Below are positions 37,898 through 46,393 of a stretch of DNA of 64,000 bases, one piece after another. The notes beneath the pieces were generated by a model. The model was given only the letters and a program-made list of their open reading frames with translations, was not told the origin of the DNA and did no database searches. How positions within the stretch are numbered: position 1 is the stretch's first letter; each line of letters opens with the position of its first letter. The position numbers were made by a program, and so were the translations under genes. The stretch comes from Haloplanus salinus (GTDB lineage Archaea > Halobacteriota > Halobacteria > Halobacteriales > Haloferacaceae). The DNA lies in the NCBI RefSeq assembly GCF_003336245.1, contig NZ_QPHM01000001.1:1054001-1118000 (forward strand), written 5' to 3'.

Positions 37898-38139
37898 TGG
37901 GAGGGTTCGGTCGCGTCCGTCGTTCGGGTACCGGGTCGACATAGGTCGGGGACGAGCGGCGCTTCCTGTGCCAGCTCGTCGTCGTAGACGCGCTGGGTCG
38001 TGGAATCCGTCGTCGACGTCCGCGGCGTCGGACGGGTCCGCTTCCGGCCGCCGTCCGTCCGAGTGTCGCCGCGGCCGATGTCGGGAACGAGCGGGGCTTG
38101 CTGTGCTAGTTCGTCGTCGCGTCGGGTCGTGGGTTCCAT
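37894..38139 (-). CDS. Repeat peptide coupled to isocitrate lyase
   Basis: 81 residues with two copies of a 21-residue unit, residues 8-28 and 53-73, identical at 16 positions: DDELAQ-(Q/E)-APLVPD, two variable residues, R, two variable, TRT. Between them is a basic Thr/Pro-rich linker. The unit is also repeated at DNA level (about 37945 and 38079). The stop codon overlaps the aceA start as ATGA, so it is very likely translated with aceA. No known family; no signal peptide. Could be a regulatory or scaffolding peptide for the enzyme. Confidence 0.65.
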   Translation of the reverse strand: MEPTTRRDDELAQQAPLVPDIGRGDTRTDGGRKRTRPTPRTSTTDSTTQRVYDDELAQEAPLVPDLCRPGTRTTDATEPSQ

Positions 38140-38239
38140 GATGGTGGATAGGTGGTCGCTGTCGGTCGTCTGCCGGGGCGATTCGCGTCGGAGCGGCGGT
38201 CGCGTACGTGCATCGCACTCGGTCGAACGACCGGGTCGT

Positions 38240-38290
38240 ACATAAACATAATGATCGATAATGATAATATTCGTTAGTTCACCTTAATTG
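38240..38290. promoter_or_regulatory. AT-rich divergent control region
   Basis: A 45-base run with very low GC (acataaacataatgatcga, gataatgataatattcgtta) sits between the aceA operon and the ABC transporter. It includes a repeated ataatgat (about 38249 and 38259) and atcgat. A leader of about 100 bases would separate it from the repeat-peptide ATG. It is a good candidate for TATA/activator sites of the glyoxylate operon. Confidence 0.45.
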
Positions 38291-38327
38291 GGTCGTGATA
38301 CCACTCTCCACGGTCACTTCACGGGGC

Positions 38328-38338
38328 TTAATTCCGTC
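38328..38338 (+). promoter_or_regulatory. TATA-like box of the ABC ATPase
   Basis: ggcttaattcc ends about 20 bases before the ATG at 38359, the right position for a leaderless transcript. Confidence 0.45.
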
Positions 38339-38358
38339 CGGCACCGACCGTCGAGTAG

Positions 38359-39309
38359 ATGGTAGCTGCCATAGAGATCGACGATCTCAGGAAGGAGTAC
38401 GGGGACGTGACGGCGCTCGACGGCGTCTCGCTGACCGTGCCCGAGGGGAGCTTCTTCGGCCTACTCGGCCCGAACGGGGCCGGCAAGACGACGTTCATCA
38501 ACGTCCTGGTCGGCCTCGTCCGCAAGAGCGGCGGGACGGCGCGGGTGTTCGGTCACGGCGTGGAAGCCGACTACCGTGCCGCGCGGGACTGCATCGGCCT
38601 CGCGCCACAGGAGTTCAACGTCGACCGCTTCTTCCCGATCCGTGAGGTGCTGGAGCACAAGGCGGGCTACCACGGCATCCCCGCGAGCGAAGCGCGGGAA
38701 CGCGCCGACGAGGTCCTGAAGCAGGTCGGCATCTACGAGAAGCGGGACACGCGCTTCGACTGGCTCTCCGGCGGCATGAAGCGGCGCTTTCTCATCGCGC
38801 GCGCCCTCGTCACCGAGCCCGACCTCCTGATCCTCGACGAGCCGACGGCCGGCGTCGACGTCCAGCTTCGTCACGACCTCTGGGAGCTCATCACCGACCT
38901 CAACGAGTCCGGGACGACCATCCTGCTCACCACCCACTACATCGAGGAGGCCGAGCGCCTCTGTGACGAGGTGGCCATCCTCGACAGCGGCGAGGTGGTG
39001 ACGGTGAGCTCCCCCGACGAACTCATGGACCGCGGCACCGACCGCATCACCGTCACGTTCCGTAACCCGATCCGATCGGCGCCCGAGATCGCCGCCGGTA
39101 ACGGCCAGGTCGAAGCCGTCGAGGTGCGGGAGGGCCGTCTCGTCGTCGCTGCCTCCCGTGGCGGCCTGGTCGCCCCGGATCTCGTACGCGAACTCGATTC
39201 TGCGGGCTACGAAATCGTCGATCTCGACGTGTCGCGAACCTCGCTGGAGGAAGTGTTCGTCGAGCTAACCCGCACCGACTCCGCGGTGACGGAGGGGGAG
39301 CGGGCGTGA
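38359..39309 (+). CDS. ABC transporter ATP-binding protein
   Basis: 316 residues. Walker A GPNGAGKTTF, Q-loop APQEFN, signature LSGGMKRR, Walker B LLILDEPTAG, and H-loop LTTHYIEEA in order. C-terminal extension about 225-316 is typical of ABC-2 exporters of the DrrA/daunorubicin-like type. Overlaps the permease start as GTGA. Substrate unknown. Confidence 0.95.
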   Translation: MVAAIEIDDLRKEYGDVTALDGVSLTVPEGSFFGLLGPNGAGKTTFINVLVGLVRKSGGTARVFGHGVEADYRAARDCIGLAPQEFNVDRFFPIREVLEHKAGYHGIPASEARERADEVLKQVGIYEKRDTRFDWLSGGMKRRFLIARALVTEPDLLILDEPTAGVDVQLRHDLWELITDLNESGTTILLTTHYIEEAERLCDEVAILDSGEVVTVSSPDELMDRGTDRITVTFRNPIRSAPEIAAGNGQVEAVEVREGRLVVAASRGGLVAPDLVRELDSAGYEIVDLDVSRTSLEEVFVELTRTDSAVTEGERA

Positions 39310-40067
39310 GCGTCGTCGGCCTCAAAACGCTGACGCGCCGGGAGATCCTCCGCTTTCTCCGCCGCCCGAAGAACACGTTCGCGCCGCCGTTGATCACGAA
39401 CGTCCTCTACTTCTCGGTGTTCGGCGTCATCCTCGGCCAGCGTATCGACACGATCCAGGGAATCCCGTACATCCTCTTCATCCTCCCCGGTCTCGTCGTT
39501 CTCGGTGCCATCTCCAACGCGTTCGAGAACGCCGCCTTCTCCATCTTCCACGGCCGGTGGAACGAGTACATCCACGAGCCGCTCACCTCGCCGCTCTCGT
39601 ACACCGAGATGGCGGCGGCGTACGTCCTCGCGGGGGCGGCTCGCGGCGCCATCGTCGGCGTCCTCATCGCCATCGTCGGCGCCGCGTTCACCTCGGTAGG
39701 GGTCACGTACCCCCTCTATCTCGTCGGCTTCGCCGTCGTCATCACCGTCCTCTTCGCCGGCATCGGCGTGGTCGGCGGCCTCTGGGCCGACGACTGGGAC
39801 GACCTCACCATGATGAACCAGTTCATCCTCCGTCCGCTCGTCTTCTTCGGCGGCGTCTTCTACTCCATCGCCGAGCTCCCGCCGCTGCTGACGACGCTCT
39901 CCTATCTCAACCCCATGGTGTATATGGTCAACGGCGTGCGCTACGGCTTCCTCGGCGCCAGCGAGGTCGACCCCGGCGTCTCGCTGCTCGTCCTCGCCGG
40001 CCTCGCCACGGCCGTCGTCGCCCTCGACGTCGTCCTGTTCCGGCGGGGCTACGGTCTGACCGAGTGA
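39306..40067 (+). CDS. ABC-2 type permease
   Basis: 253 residues, GTG start overlapping the ATPase stop. Six helices; the pattern NTFAPPLITNVLYFSVFGVILG at the start, then EAAYVLAGAARGAIVGVLIAIVG-like membrane segments and a late FLRPLVFFGGVFYSIAELP fit the ABC-2 membrane family. Forms an exporter with the preceding ATPase, perhaps for a lipid, drug or polysaccharide. Confidence 0.93.
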   Translation: MSVVGLKTLTRREILRFLRRPKNTFAPPLITNVLYFSVFGVILGQRIDTIQGIPYILFILPGLVVLGAISNAFENAAFSIFHGRWNEYIHEPLTSPLSYTEMAAAYVLAGAARGAIVGVLIAIVGAAFTSVGVTYPLYLVGFAVVITVLFAGIGVVGGLWADDWDDLTMMNQFILRPLVFFGGVFYSIAELPPLLTTLSYLNPMVYMVNGVRYGFLGASEVDPGVSLLVLAGLATAVVALDVVLFRRGYGLTE

Positions 40068-40143
40068 ACAGTTCACAGGGTACAATCGGCGTTTTCGTCA
40101 AGCCAGCTTATTAGCTGATGGCTCGACGAAGCCAGGACGCACC

Positions 40144-41043
40144 ATGTCGAACAGCCCCGACGGCTCGGGACTGACGCGGGTCCAGTCGTACGCCCTCGTC
40201 GTCGCCGCAGCCGTCCTGTTGAGCGCGGTCCTCGCGCCGGTCGCCTACGACCGGGCGACGGCCTCCGACGGTACGGTCGCCGTCGTCTCCATCGAGGGGT
40301 TCATCTCCTCGAACTCGGTGTCGTCCGTACAGGAGGACCTCCGCGAGGCCCGCGAGAACGAATCGATCGATGCGGTCGTCCTGAACGTCGACAGCCCCGG
40401 CGGGTCGGCGGCCGCGAGCGAACAACTCTACCTCTCCGTCCAGCGGACCGCCGCGGTGATGCCGGTGGTCGCGAGCGTCAAGTCCACCGGCGCGTCGGGG
40501 GCGTACTACGCCATGCTTCCCGCGCGTGACATCTACGTCACCCCGGCGTCCATCGTCGGGAGCGTCGGCGTCCGCGGCGGGGCACCCGGTCCCTCGCTCC
40601 CCGGCGAGATCAAAAGCGGTCCGGACAAGGCCAGCGCGACGGCCGACCAGCGCCGCGCACAGATCGAGACGCTCCAGCGCGCGTTCGTCGGGAGCGTCAT
40701 GAAACACCGGAGCGACGACCTCGAACTCTCTCGCACCGAAGTCGCCCACGCGAAGGTGTACACCGGCGCCCGCGCCGTCGACAACGGCATGGCCGACCGA
40801 GTCGGCTCGACGCCGGAGGCCATCGAACAAGCCGCCGAGGCGGCCGGCCTCGAAGAGTACGACGTCGTCCGCAAGGAACCGCCCCGCCTCGGTGGCCTCT
40901 TCCTTCTCAGCACCGAGGACGGCGGCACCGTCGTCGTCGAGAGGAGTCCCGCCGGCTACGAGGCGGTCGACACGCCCACGTTCCTGATGGTGTACGGCGA
41001 CGTGCGGACCGAATCGGAGGTGATCGGCAATGTCAGCGCCTAA
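40144..41043 (+). CDS. sppA: S49 family signal peptide peptidase-like protease
   Basis: 299 residues. One N-terminal membrane helix (about 15-35), then an SppA domain: VVSIEGFISS, NVDSPGGSAAASE, and VKSTGASGAYYAM with nucleophile Ser118; catalytic Lys162 lies in IKSGPDKAS. The Ser-Lys dyad is intact. Works outside the membrane on cleaved signal peptides. Overlaps the following gene by 14 bases, so they are cotranscribed. Confidence 0.9.
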   Translation: MSNSPDGSGLTRVQSYALVVAAAVLLSAVLAPVAYDRATASDGTVAVVSIEGFISSNSVSSVQEDLREARENESIDAVVLNVDSPGGSAAASEQLYLSVQRTAAVMPVVASVKSTGASGAYYAMLPARDIYVTPASIVGSVGVRGGAPGPSLPGEIKSGPDKASATADQRRAQIETLQRAFVGSVMKHRSDDLELSRTEVAHAKVYTGARAVDNGMADRVGSTPEAIEQAAEAAGLEEYDVVRKEPPRLGGLFLLSTEDGGTVVVERSPAGYEAVDTPTFLMVYGDVRTESEVIGNVSA

Positions 41044-42052
41044 CTCCAGACTCGCGGCCGTCTTCGTCGTCATCGTCGCGGTACTCGTCGGCGGCGCGGC
41101 CGTCGCCCCATACGCGCTCGGCTCCGAGGGCGGCGCCGGTTCCGACCCCGTCGACGTCGAGAACGAGCAGTTCCAGCCCGGGACGGTCCTCCCCGACGAG
41201 ACGTCCGAGGAGGGTGAGATCACCATGGACAGCGACGCCACCGGCAAGACGATTCTCGTCGACGTGGGACATCGGAACGGCGTCTCGGAGACCGAACTCG
41301 AACCCCTGCTGTCGACGCTCGCCGAGAACGGCCACCGGGTCCGGTTTTACCGGGGGCAGCGACGGAGCCTCAACGAGTCACTCCGCTCGGCCGATGCCTT
41401 CCTCGTCGTCAGCCCGCGCGAACGGTTCACGAGCGACGAACTCGCCGGCGTCGACGCATTCACCGACGCCGGCGGCCGGCTGCTCGTGATGGGCGATCCG
41501 CCGTCGGTCCAGATTTCGGGTGGCCTCCTCTTCGGCCTCGGCGGCTTCGAAGAGACCGGCCCCCAGACGGCCTCGCTCGGCTCGAACTACGGCATCGCGT
41601 ACGGTTCGGGCTACCTCTACAACATGGAGACGAACGACAACAACTACAAGAGCGTCTTCGCCGAACCGGGCGCAAACGCCGACCTCGCGACGGGCGTCGA
41701 CCGCGTCGTGATGCGCGAGGCCGTCCCGATCCGGACGGCCGACGCGACGCGGGCGCTCGTCGGCGTCGACGGAACACACCTGTCGACGACCCGTGACGCC
41801 GGGACGTACGCCGTGGTCGCCCGCAGCGGCGACGTCGCCGCGGTCGGCGACACGGACTTCATCACCCGCGAGAACGCCTTCGACGCCGACAACGAGGTGT
41901 TGATCGGCAACCTCGCCGACTTCCTCGTCGACGGCGAGAAGCAGCCGGGCGCCCCGGCCGAACCGGGCGCCGACGGCCCGCAGCGCCCGCCGGCCGGCGG
42001 AGGTGGCGGCGCACCGACGCCGCCCGCGCGGCCGTCGCCGGCACCCGCCTGA
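41030..42052 (+). CDS. DUF4350-like membrane-anchored protein
   Basis: 340 residues. N-terminal signal or anchor helix (about 8-28), then a GldG/DUF4350-like Rossmann-type domain: TILVDVGHRNGVSETELEPLLSTLAENGHRVRFYRG, SADAFLVVSPRERFTSDELAGVDAFTDAGGRLLVMGDP. A Pro/Gly-rich tail (about 300-340) ends the protein. Such domains in ABC exporter partners bind unknown ligands; here it overlaps the sppA gene and follows the ABC exporter. Start at 41030 gives the best signal helix. Confidence 0.72.
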   Translation: MSAPNSRLAAVFVVIVAVLVGGAAVAPYALGSEGGAGSDPVDVENEQFQPGTVLPDETSEEGEITMDSDATGKTILVDVGHRNGVSETELEPLLSTLAENGHRVRFYRGQRRSLNESLRSADAFLVVSPRERFTSDELAGVDAFTDAGGRLLVMGDPPSVQISGGLLFGLGGFEETGPQTASLGSNYGIAYGSGYLYNMETNDNNYKSVFAEPGANADLATGVDRVVMREAVPIRTADATRALVGVDGTHLSTTRDAGTYAVVARSGDVAAVGDTDFITRENAFDADNEVLIGNLADFLVDGEKQPGAPAEPGADGPQRPPAGGGGGAPTPPARPSPAPA

Positions 42053-42122
42053 CGGCGGCTCGCACCACGCTACTATAGTCCCAACCGTAGCCTATTTCGG
42101 CGTCGACCGCCGGACTGGTAGT

Positions 42123-42308
42123 ATGTCATCGTTCACCACATCGCGTCGCCAACTGCTGCGATGGGTGGGCGCGACGGGCACCGTCGGCCTCGCCGGCTGT
42201 ACCGGCGGCGACGACGGCTCGGAACTCGTCGCGACGCTCGGCGCCGACGTGAGTACGCACGATCCGACGGGGCGGCTCGCCGCGTCGACGACGGTCCGGA
42301 TCGAATAG
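42123..42308 (+). CDS. Very short Tat lipoprotein
   Basis: 61 residues. [21 protein letters not shown] carries a twin-arginine signal and an LAGC lipobox with Cys near residue 28, followed by GG-DDGSEL and only about 30 more residues. Such a mature peptide (about 34 residues) is shorter than normal substrate-binding lipoproteins, so it may be a truncated gene or a real lipopeptide. No frame extension downstream was seen that restores a larger protein. Confidence 0.6.
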   Translation: MSSFTTSRRQLLRWVGATGTVGLAGCTGGDDGSELVATLGADVSTHDPTGRLAASTTVRIE

Positions 42309-42337
42309 TCCAAGGCCGGCGGCCACGCAGGATCACC

Positions 42338-42928
42338 ATGCGCCAGTTCGTCGTCGTCGGCCACGACGCGCCGACGACCCCCGACTTCTCGCTCGACGAC
42401 CTCGCCGGCGGCGCCGGGCGCCTCGACGTGCTCTGTCGGTGTGTCAACTCCGCGTTCTTCCTCTCCCACGCCATCCGCGAGGACGTGCGCACACACCTCG
42501 TCCTCGCCGACGCGCTCACCGTCACCTTCGAGGGCGACGCCATCCGTCGGCTCAACCCCGACGAGCGAAGCACGGCCGCGCTGATCCGGGGGGCGCTGGA
42601 GCGCCGCGACGACGCCATCGGTCACCAGCCCGTCGAGTCGAGCCCCGGCGTCTCGATCAGACGCCGCGGGGTCGAGGCGACCCTCGACGCCCTCGACGGG
42701 ACGTTCGTCCACCTCCACGAGGACGGGACGCCGATCGCCGACCGCGAGCCGCCGGCCGACCCCGTCTTCGTCCTCTCCGATCATCGCGACTTCACGGCCG
42801 ACGAACGCGACCTGTTGGCCGACCGGGCCGACGCACGGGTTCGCCTCGGACCGCGAGCGCTCCACGCCGACCACGCCATCACCGTCGCACATAATTATCT
42901 CGACACCGGGGGGTTCCGGTCGTATTGA
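42338..42928 (+). CDS. trmY: tRNA pseudouridine-54 N1-methyltransferase
   Basis: 196 residues, SPOUT fold. [21 protein letters not shown] start, then [27 protein letters not shown], and a C-terminal [13 protein letters not shown]...[23 protein letters not shown], the SAM-binding knot. TrmY methylates pseudouridine 54 of archaeal tRNA; the pseudouridine is made by Pus10, also in this window. ATG at 42338. Confidence 0.93.
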   Translation: MRQFVVVGHDAPTTPDFSLDDLAGGAGRLDVLCRCVNSAFFLSHAIREDVRTHLVLADALTVTFEGDAIRRLNPDERSTAALIRGALERRDDAIGHQPVESSPGVSIRRRGVEATLDALDGTFVHLHEDGTPIADREPPADPVFVLSDHRDFTADERDLLADRADARVRLGPRALHADHAITVAHNYLDTGGFRSY

Positions 42929-42987
42929 TCCCGTCGAAGCGGACGAATCACAACTGTTAAACTCGCCGCTGGCGTTCGTTCGGTCGC

Positions 42988-43060
42988 GGGCCGGTGGGGT
43001 AGCTTGGTATCCTTCGGCCTTCGGGTGGCCGTAACCACGATTCAAATTCGTGCCGGCCCA
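42988..43060 (+). tRNA. tRNA-Pro(CGG)
   Basis: 73 nt. Acceptor gggccgg pairs with ccggccc, then discriminator a. The anticodon arm is cggcc-ttcgggt-ggccg, anticodon CGG, reading CCG proline codons. T arm cacga-ttcaaat-tcgtg. No encoded CCA, no intron. Confidence 0.95.
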
Positions 43061-43152
43061 TTTTCCCCACTTTCAGCCGACGAGCGACCCCTCCATCCTC
43101 CGACGTCGCGTTCGATCCGTTCTTTTATCGTTCTCACGCCCCACGATCACCT

Positions 43153-43815
43153 GTGGCCGACCCGTTCGAGATTCTGGAGGTGGAGTCGGATGCGGACGAC
43201 ACGGCGATCGATCAAGCGTACCGCCGGCGGGTCATGGAGACCCATCCGGACCAGGGTGGATCGGCACGCGCCTTCCAGCGGGTGAAGGAAGCCTACGAGG
43301 CGATCACGGCGATGCGGAACGGCGACGACCCCCCCGAAGCCGTAGGGGAGGGCGAGGACGCCGACGCCGACGCCGACGACGGGCACCACGACGCCGGCGC
43401 CCGCGTCGAGTATCTCAACTACGAGGTGATCGCGGACCGCGGGTGGTCCATCGACGACGAGGGGCTCTTCGCGGCCGCCGCCGCCGGACTCGACGCCGAA
43501 GACTACGGCGAGTTTCGGGTCGACCCCGGCGAAACGCTGCTCGAAGCCGCCGAGAATCGCGGGTTCGCCTGGCCCTACGCCTGCCGCGGCGGCGCGTGCG
43601 CGAACTGCGCCGTCGCCGTCGTCGAGGGCGAGATGACGGTCCCGATCGATCACGTCCTGTCGAGCGAGATGACCGAGCGCGGCATCCACCTCTCCTGTAT
43701 CGGAGCGCCGGCGACGGCCGAGATGCAGGTCGTCTACAACGTCAAACACATGCCGGAACTCGACGAACTCCGACTGCCGGCGTATCGATTCGAACGAACT
43801 CGGTCGGTCGACTAG
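43153..43815 (+). CDS. fer: J-domain [2Fe-2S] ferredoxin
   Basis: 220 residues, GTG start at 43153. An N-terminal J-like domain (about 3-55) includes RRRVMETHPDQGG, retaining the HPD motif of DnaJ proteins. After an acidic linker, a plant-type ferredoxin domain has CRGGACANC and a fourth Cys in HLSCIGAP. This combination is known as the halobacterial ferredoxin type that feeds electrons to oxidoreductases such as aldehyde or pyruvate ferredoxin oxidoreductases. The J domain may link it to Hsp70 or a partner enzyme. Confidence 0.88.
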   Translation: MADPFEILEVESDADDTAIDQAYRRRVMETHPDQGGSARAFQRVKEAYEAITAMRNGDDPPEAVGEGEDADADADDGHHDAGARVEYLNYEVIADRGWSIDDEGLFAAAAAGLDAEDYGEFRVDPGETLLEAAENRGFAWPYACRGGACANCAVAVVEGEMTVPIDHVLSSEMTERGIHLSCIGAPATAEMQVVYNVKHMPELDELRLPAYRFERTRSVD

Positions 43816-43823
43816 CGTCGGCG

Positions 43824-44741
43824 TCAGCGTCGGCGTCGGCCGAGCAACGCGACTGCCAGCACCGCCAGCGCCGCGGCCACGACGCCGAAGCCGGGGCCGT
43901 CGTCGAAGGTCGTGCCGGGGAACGGCGTCGGACTCGGGGTCCGCGTGGCCGTCGCCGTCGGGTCCGGCGTCGCCGTTGACGTGGCGGTCGGTGTCGGGGG
44001 AGCGGTCCCCGTCGGGTCCGGCGTCGCCGTGGGTGTGGACGTCGCCGTCGCCGTCGATGCCGCCGTCGCGACCTGTCCCCGGACGCGGACCGTCACGGTT
44101 CGGTTCCCGGCCTCGACGTTGCTTCCGGACGCGGTGACGCTGTAGAGTCCCGGCGTGGGATCGGGAATGTCGACGGTGATCTGCTGGTCGTTCTCCGTGA
44201 CCCGAGCGGTCGCGACTTCGGAGCCGGAGGAGTCCACGACGGAGACGTCGAGTCGGTCCGCGTCGGCGAAGCTGTATCGGGCCCGGATCGTGAGCCGATC
44301 CAGATTCTCCGGATCGGTCGCGCGGCCGGTCACGTCCCGTTGGGTGTCGTCTCGGAGGACGATGCTGTACACCAGTGGCCGGACCACGGACAGGTCGGCG
44401 CGGACGTCCCGGTCGCTCTCGGCGTAGTAGGAGCCGACCGGGACGCCGTCGAAGTTCGCGTTCGTCGGATCGACGGTGAACGACTCGCTGCCGTCGACGG
44501 CGGTGAACGTCGTCTCCTCGGTCCCCACCGTTCCGCCGCCCGACAGTTGCGCCGACGAGATATCGAGCGTCTCGCTGACGTAGACGCGCACCGGCGGTCG
44601 CGTATCCGCGGGCGCGTCGCGTGGTTCGCTCACGGCGACGACGGGGAGGCCAACGGCACCGACCGCGAGGACGATCAACGTGAGGGCCACGACCCGTCTC
44701 CCATTTCGTGGCACTGTACTGATTTTATCGGGGGAACACAT
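43824..44741 (-). CDS. PGF-CTERM surface glycoprotein-like protein
   Basis: 305 residues. Signal helix about 17-36, an extracellular beta-rich part (TRPPVRVYVSETLDISS, SVVDSSGSEVATARV), a long Thr/Pro/Ala linker (about 235-275) for glycosylation, then PGFGVVAAALAVLAVALLGRRRR. The C-terminal P-G-F, hydrophobic helix and Arg tail is the recognition sequence of archaeosortase A, which cuts and lipid-anchors such proteins. Fold of the main domain resembles surface-layer glycoprotein modules. Start ATG at 44741, possibly with a shorter internal GTG. Confidence 0.85.
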   Translation of the reverse strand: MCSPDKISTVPRNGRRVVALTLIVLAVGAVGLPVVAVSEPRDAPADTRPPVRVYVSETLDISSAQLSGGGTVGTEETTFTAVDGSESFTVDPTNANFDGVPVGSYYAESDRDVRADLSVVRPLVYSIVLRDDTQRDVTGRATDPENLDRLTIRARYSFADADRLDVSVVDSSGSEVATARVTENDQQITVDIPDPTPGLYSVTASGSNVEAGNRTVTVRVRGQVATAASTATATSTPTATPDPTGTAPPTPTATSTATPDPTATATRTPSPTPFPGTTFDDGPGFGVVAAALAVLAVALLGRRRR

Positions 44742-44781
44742 AAACGTACACCCCGCGGCGGGCGACGGCGGGGGGAAGGCT

Positions 44782-44792
44782 AAATAGGTGGG
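44782..44792 (+). promoter_or_regulatory. TATA-like box of the zinc protein
   Basis: ctaaatagg at about 44781-44789 is 20-28 bases before the ATG at 44809; the gap is shared with the divergent surface protein gene. Confidence 0.45.
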
Positions 44793-44808
44793 GCGGAAAT
44801 CCGGGGGT

Positions 44809-45231
44809 ATGAACTGTCCGCAGTGTGGCGGCTCGCTCGCGACCTACGCCTTGAGCGGCCGGGAGGCGTCCGTCTGTGAGGACTGCGGCTACGTCGGCAT
44901 CGCAGCCGAACATCGAGGCGAGGCCCGAACGGTCGAGTCGTGGGACGACGCGCTCCGGCGCTTCTATCACGCCCACGACACCGACGCCGAACCGGGCGTA
45001 GAGCTCCGGCCACCCCTCTCCCGGCCGGCTACCGGATCGTCGGACGAGTCGTGGGACGACGCGCTCCGGCGCTTCTACGCACGGACGGGAGCGGCCGATA
45101 GTGAGGAGGCGGACGCCGACGGCGAGGACGAGGACGAGGACGAGACGGACGCGAACGCCGAGTCGAACGACGACGCCGCTACGACGGGCGATGCCGACGG
45201 CGAGGGCGTCGAGGTCGGCGGCGGTCAGTGA
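44809..45231 (+). CDS. Zinc-finger protein with duplicated motif
   Basis: 140 residues. N-terminal CPQCGGSLATYALSGREASVCEDCGY is a TFIIB-type zinc ribbon. Then a motif is repeated: ESWDDALRRFYHAHDTDAE (about 44-62) and ESWDDALRRFYARTGAADSE (about 80-99), followed by an acidic tail of Asp/Glu/Ala repeats. The paired motif could bind two copies of the same partner. It lies tail to tail, eight bases away, with the actin-like gene. I do not recognise a named family. Confidence 0.72.
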   Translation: MNCPQCGGSLATYALSGREASVCEDCGYVGIAAEHRGEARTVESWDDALRRFYHAHDTDAEPGVELRPPLSRPATGSSDESWDDALRRFYARTGAADSEEADADGEDEDEDETDANAESNDDAATTGDADGEGVEVGGGQ

Positions 45232-45238
45232 GCGAAGC

Positions 45239-46273
45239 TCAGTCTTCCGCGGGCGACTCTTGGGCCTGCCGACCCCCGGTCTCCCCTTCTTCCTGTTCTT
45301 CGTCGGACCGGGCGGCGACGAGGGCGCCGCGGGCGACGCTGTAGAGCGGTTCGTCGACGCTCTGGACTTCGCTGATCGAGAACGGAATCGAGGCGTCACG
45401 CAGGTGATCCTCGAACAGTTTCTCGAAGCCGCGGGGACTGGAGGTGCCACCGGTGACGACGACGGGCACGTCCAAGTCCTCCTCGACGTCCTCCTCGTCG
45501 ACTTCGTGGGCGATGTTCTCGATGACGTAGTCGAGTAGGTTCTCGTAGTAGATGGCCAGCGCACCCTCCACCCCACCAACGTCGGTGCGGAAGTCGAGTT
45601 CGAAGTCGTCCTCCTTGATCGAGGTGACCTTGTCGACGGGCGTCCCCGTCGCCTGCGCGGCCTGTTCGTCGATCCAGTCGCCGCCGCGGGCGATGGAGAA
45701 CTTCATCACCGGCACGGCGTAGTACGACAGGCAGACGTTGGTCATGCCTGCGCCGAAGGAGACGCCGAGGCCCGTGAAGTTGTGATTGGCGAGTTCGGAG
45801 TAGATGACCGCCATCCCCTCGTTGATCGGTTCGGTTTCGTAGCCCATGTCGCCGAGCATGGATTCGAGGGTCTTCTCGTGATAGAGCGTCGAGAGGTTGG
45901 AGTCGATGGGGTCGGCGGGCGAGGAGAAGTAGAGGCGCTCGCCGGGGTGGTTGGGCTGGCCCACTACCTGTTCGGTGATGAGCTTGATCATCGGAATCGC
46001 CGAGGACTCCTCGGAGGAGAGGATGCCGTGTTGCATCGGACGGCGCGTCTCCTCGTTGAAGATGTTCGCGAAGTTGAGGGCGTCGTCGCCGACGACGTAC
46101 ACCTTATCGTCCTTCCGGATGTGGAGAACGTCGCTCCGCGAGAGCATCTGCTCCGCCATGTCGGAGTACTCGATTTCGACGAAGGAGTTGCGTTGTTGGA
46201 CGAAAACCGTCTCCGCGCCCTCCTGCTGTGCCGAGATGAGATTCATGGTGCCGACGTCTAGGCCTTTCGCCAT
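45239..46273 (-). CDS. Actin-like protein (salactin/volactin type)
   Basis: 344 residues, actin/MreB ATPase fold: phosphate-1 [12 protein letters not shown], phosphate-2 [22 protein letters not shown], adenosine motif [21 protein letters not shown]. The Leu/Gly-rich core is closer to the haloarchaeal salactin/volactin proteins that form dynamic filaments and affect cell shape and chromosome segregation than to bacterial MreB. An acidic Gln-rich tail (about 325-344) follows. Start ATG at 46273, about 27 bases after an AT-rich run (tttatgatgg) in a region whose upstream ATG at 46297 is the alternative. Confidence 0.85.
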   Translation of the reverse strand: MAKGLDVGTMNLISAQQEGAETVFVQQRNSFVEIEYSDMAEQMLSRSDVLHIRKDDKVYVVGDDALNFANIFNEETRRPMQHGILSSEESSAIPMIKLITEQVVGQPNHPGERLYFSSPADPIDSNLSTLYHEKTLESMLGDMGYETEPINEGMAVIYSELANHNFTGLGVSFGAGMTNVCLSYYAVPVMKFSIARGGDWIDEQAAQATGTPVDKVTSIKEDDFELDFRTDVGGVEGALAIYYENLLDYVIENIAHEVDEEDVEEDLDVPVVVTGGTSSPRGFEKLFEDHLRDASIPFSISEVQSVDEPLYSVARGALVAARSDEEQEEGETGGRQAQESPAED

Positions 46274-46393
46274 ACGCGTGTCATGCCCCGTCGCCATCAT
46301 AAACGTTCGCACAAGTGTTTGATCGCTTACCTGGGTCTGACGGGCGTCAGACGGTGGAATTCGGCAGATACGGAATCGGACGACGGGACGCCT

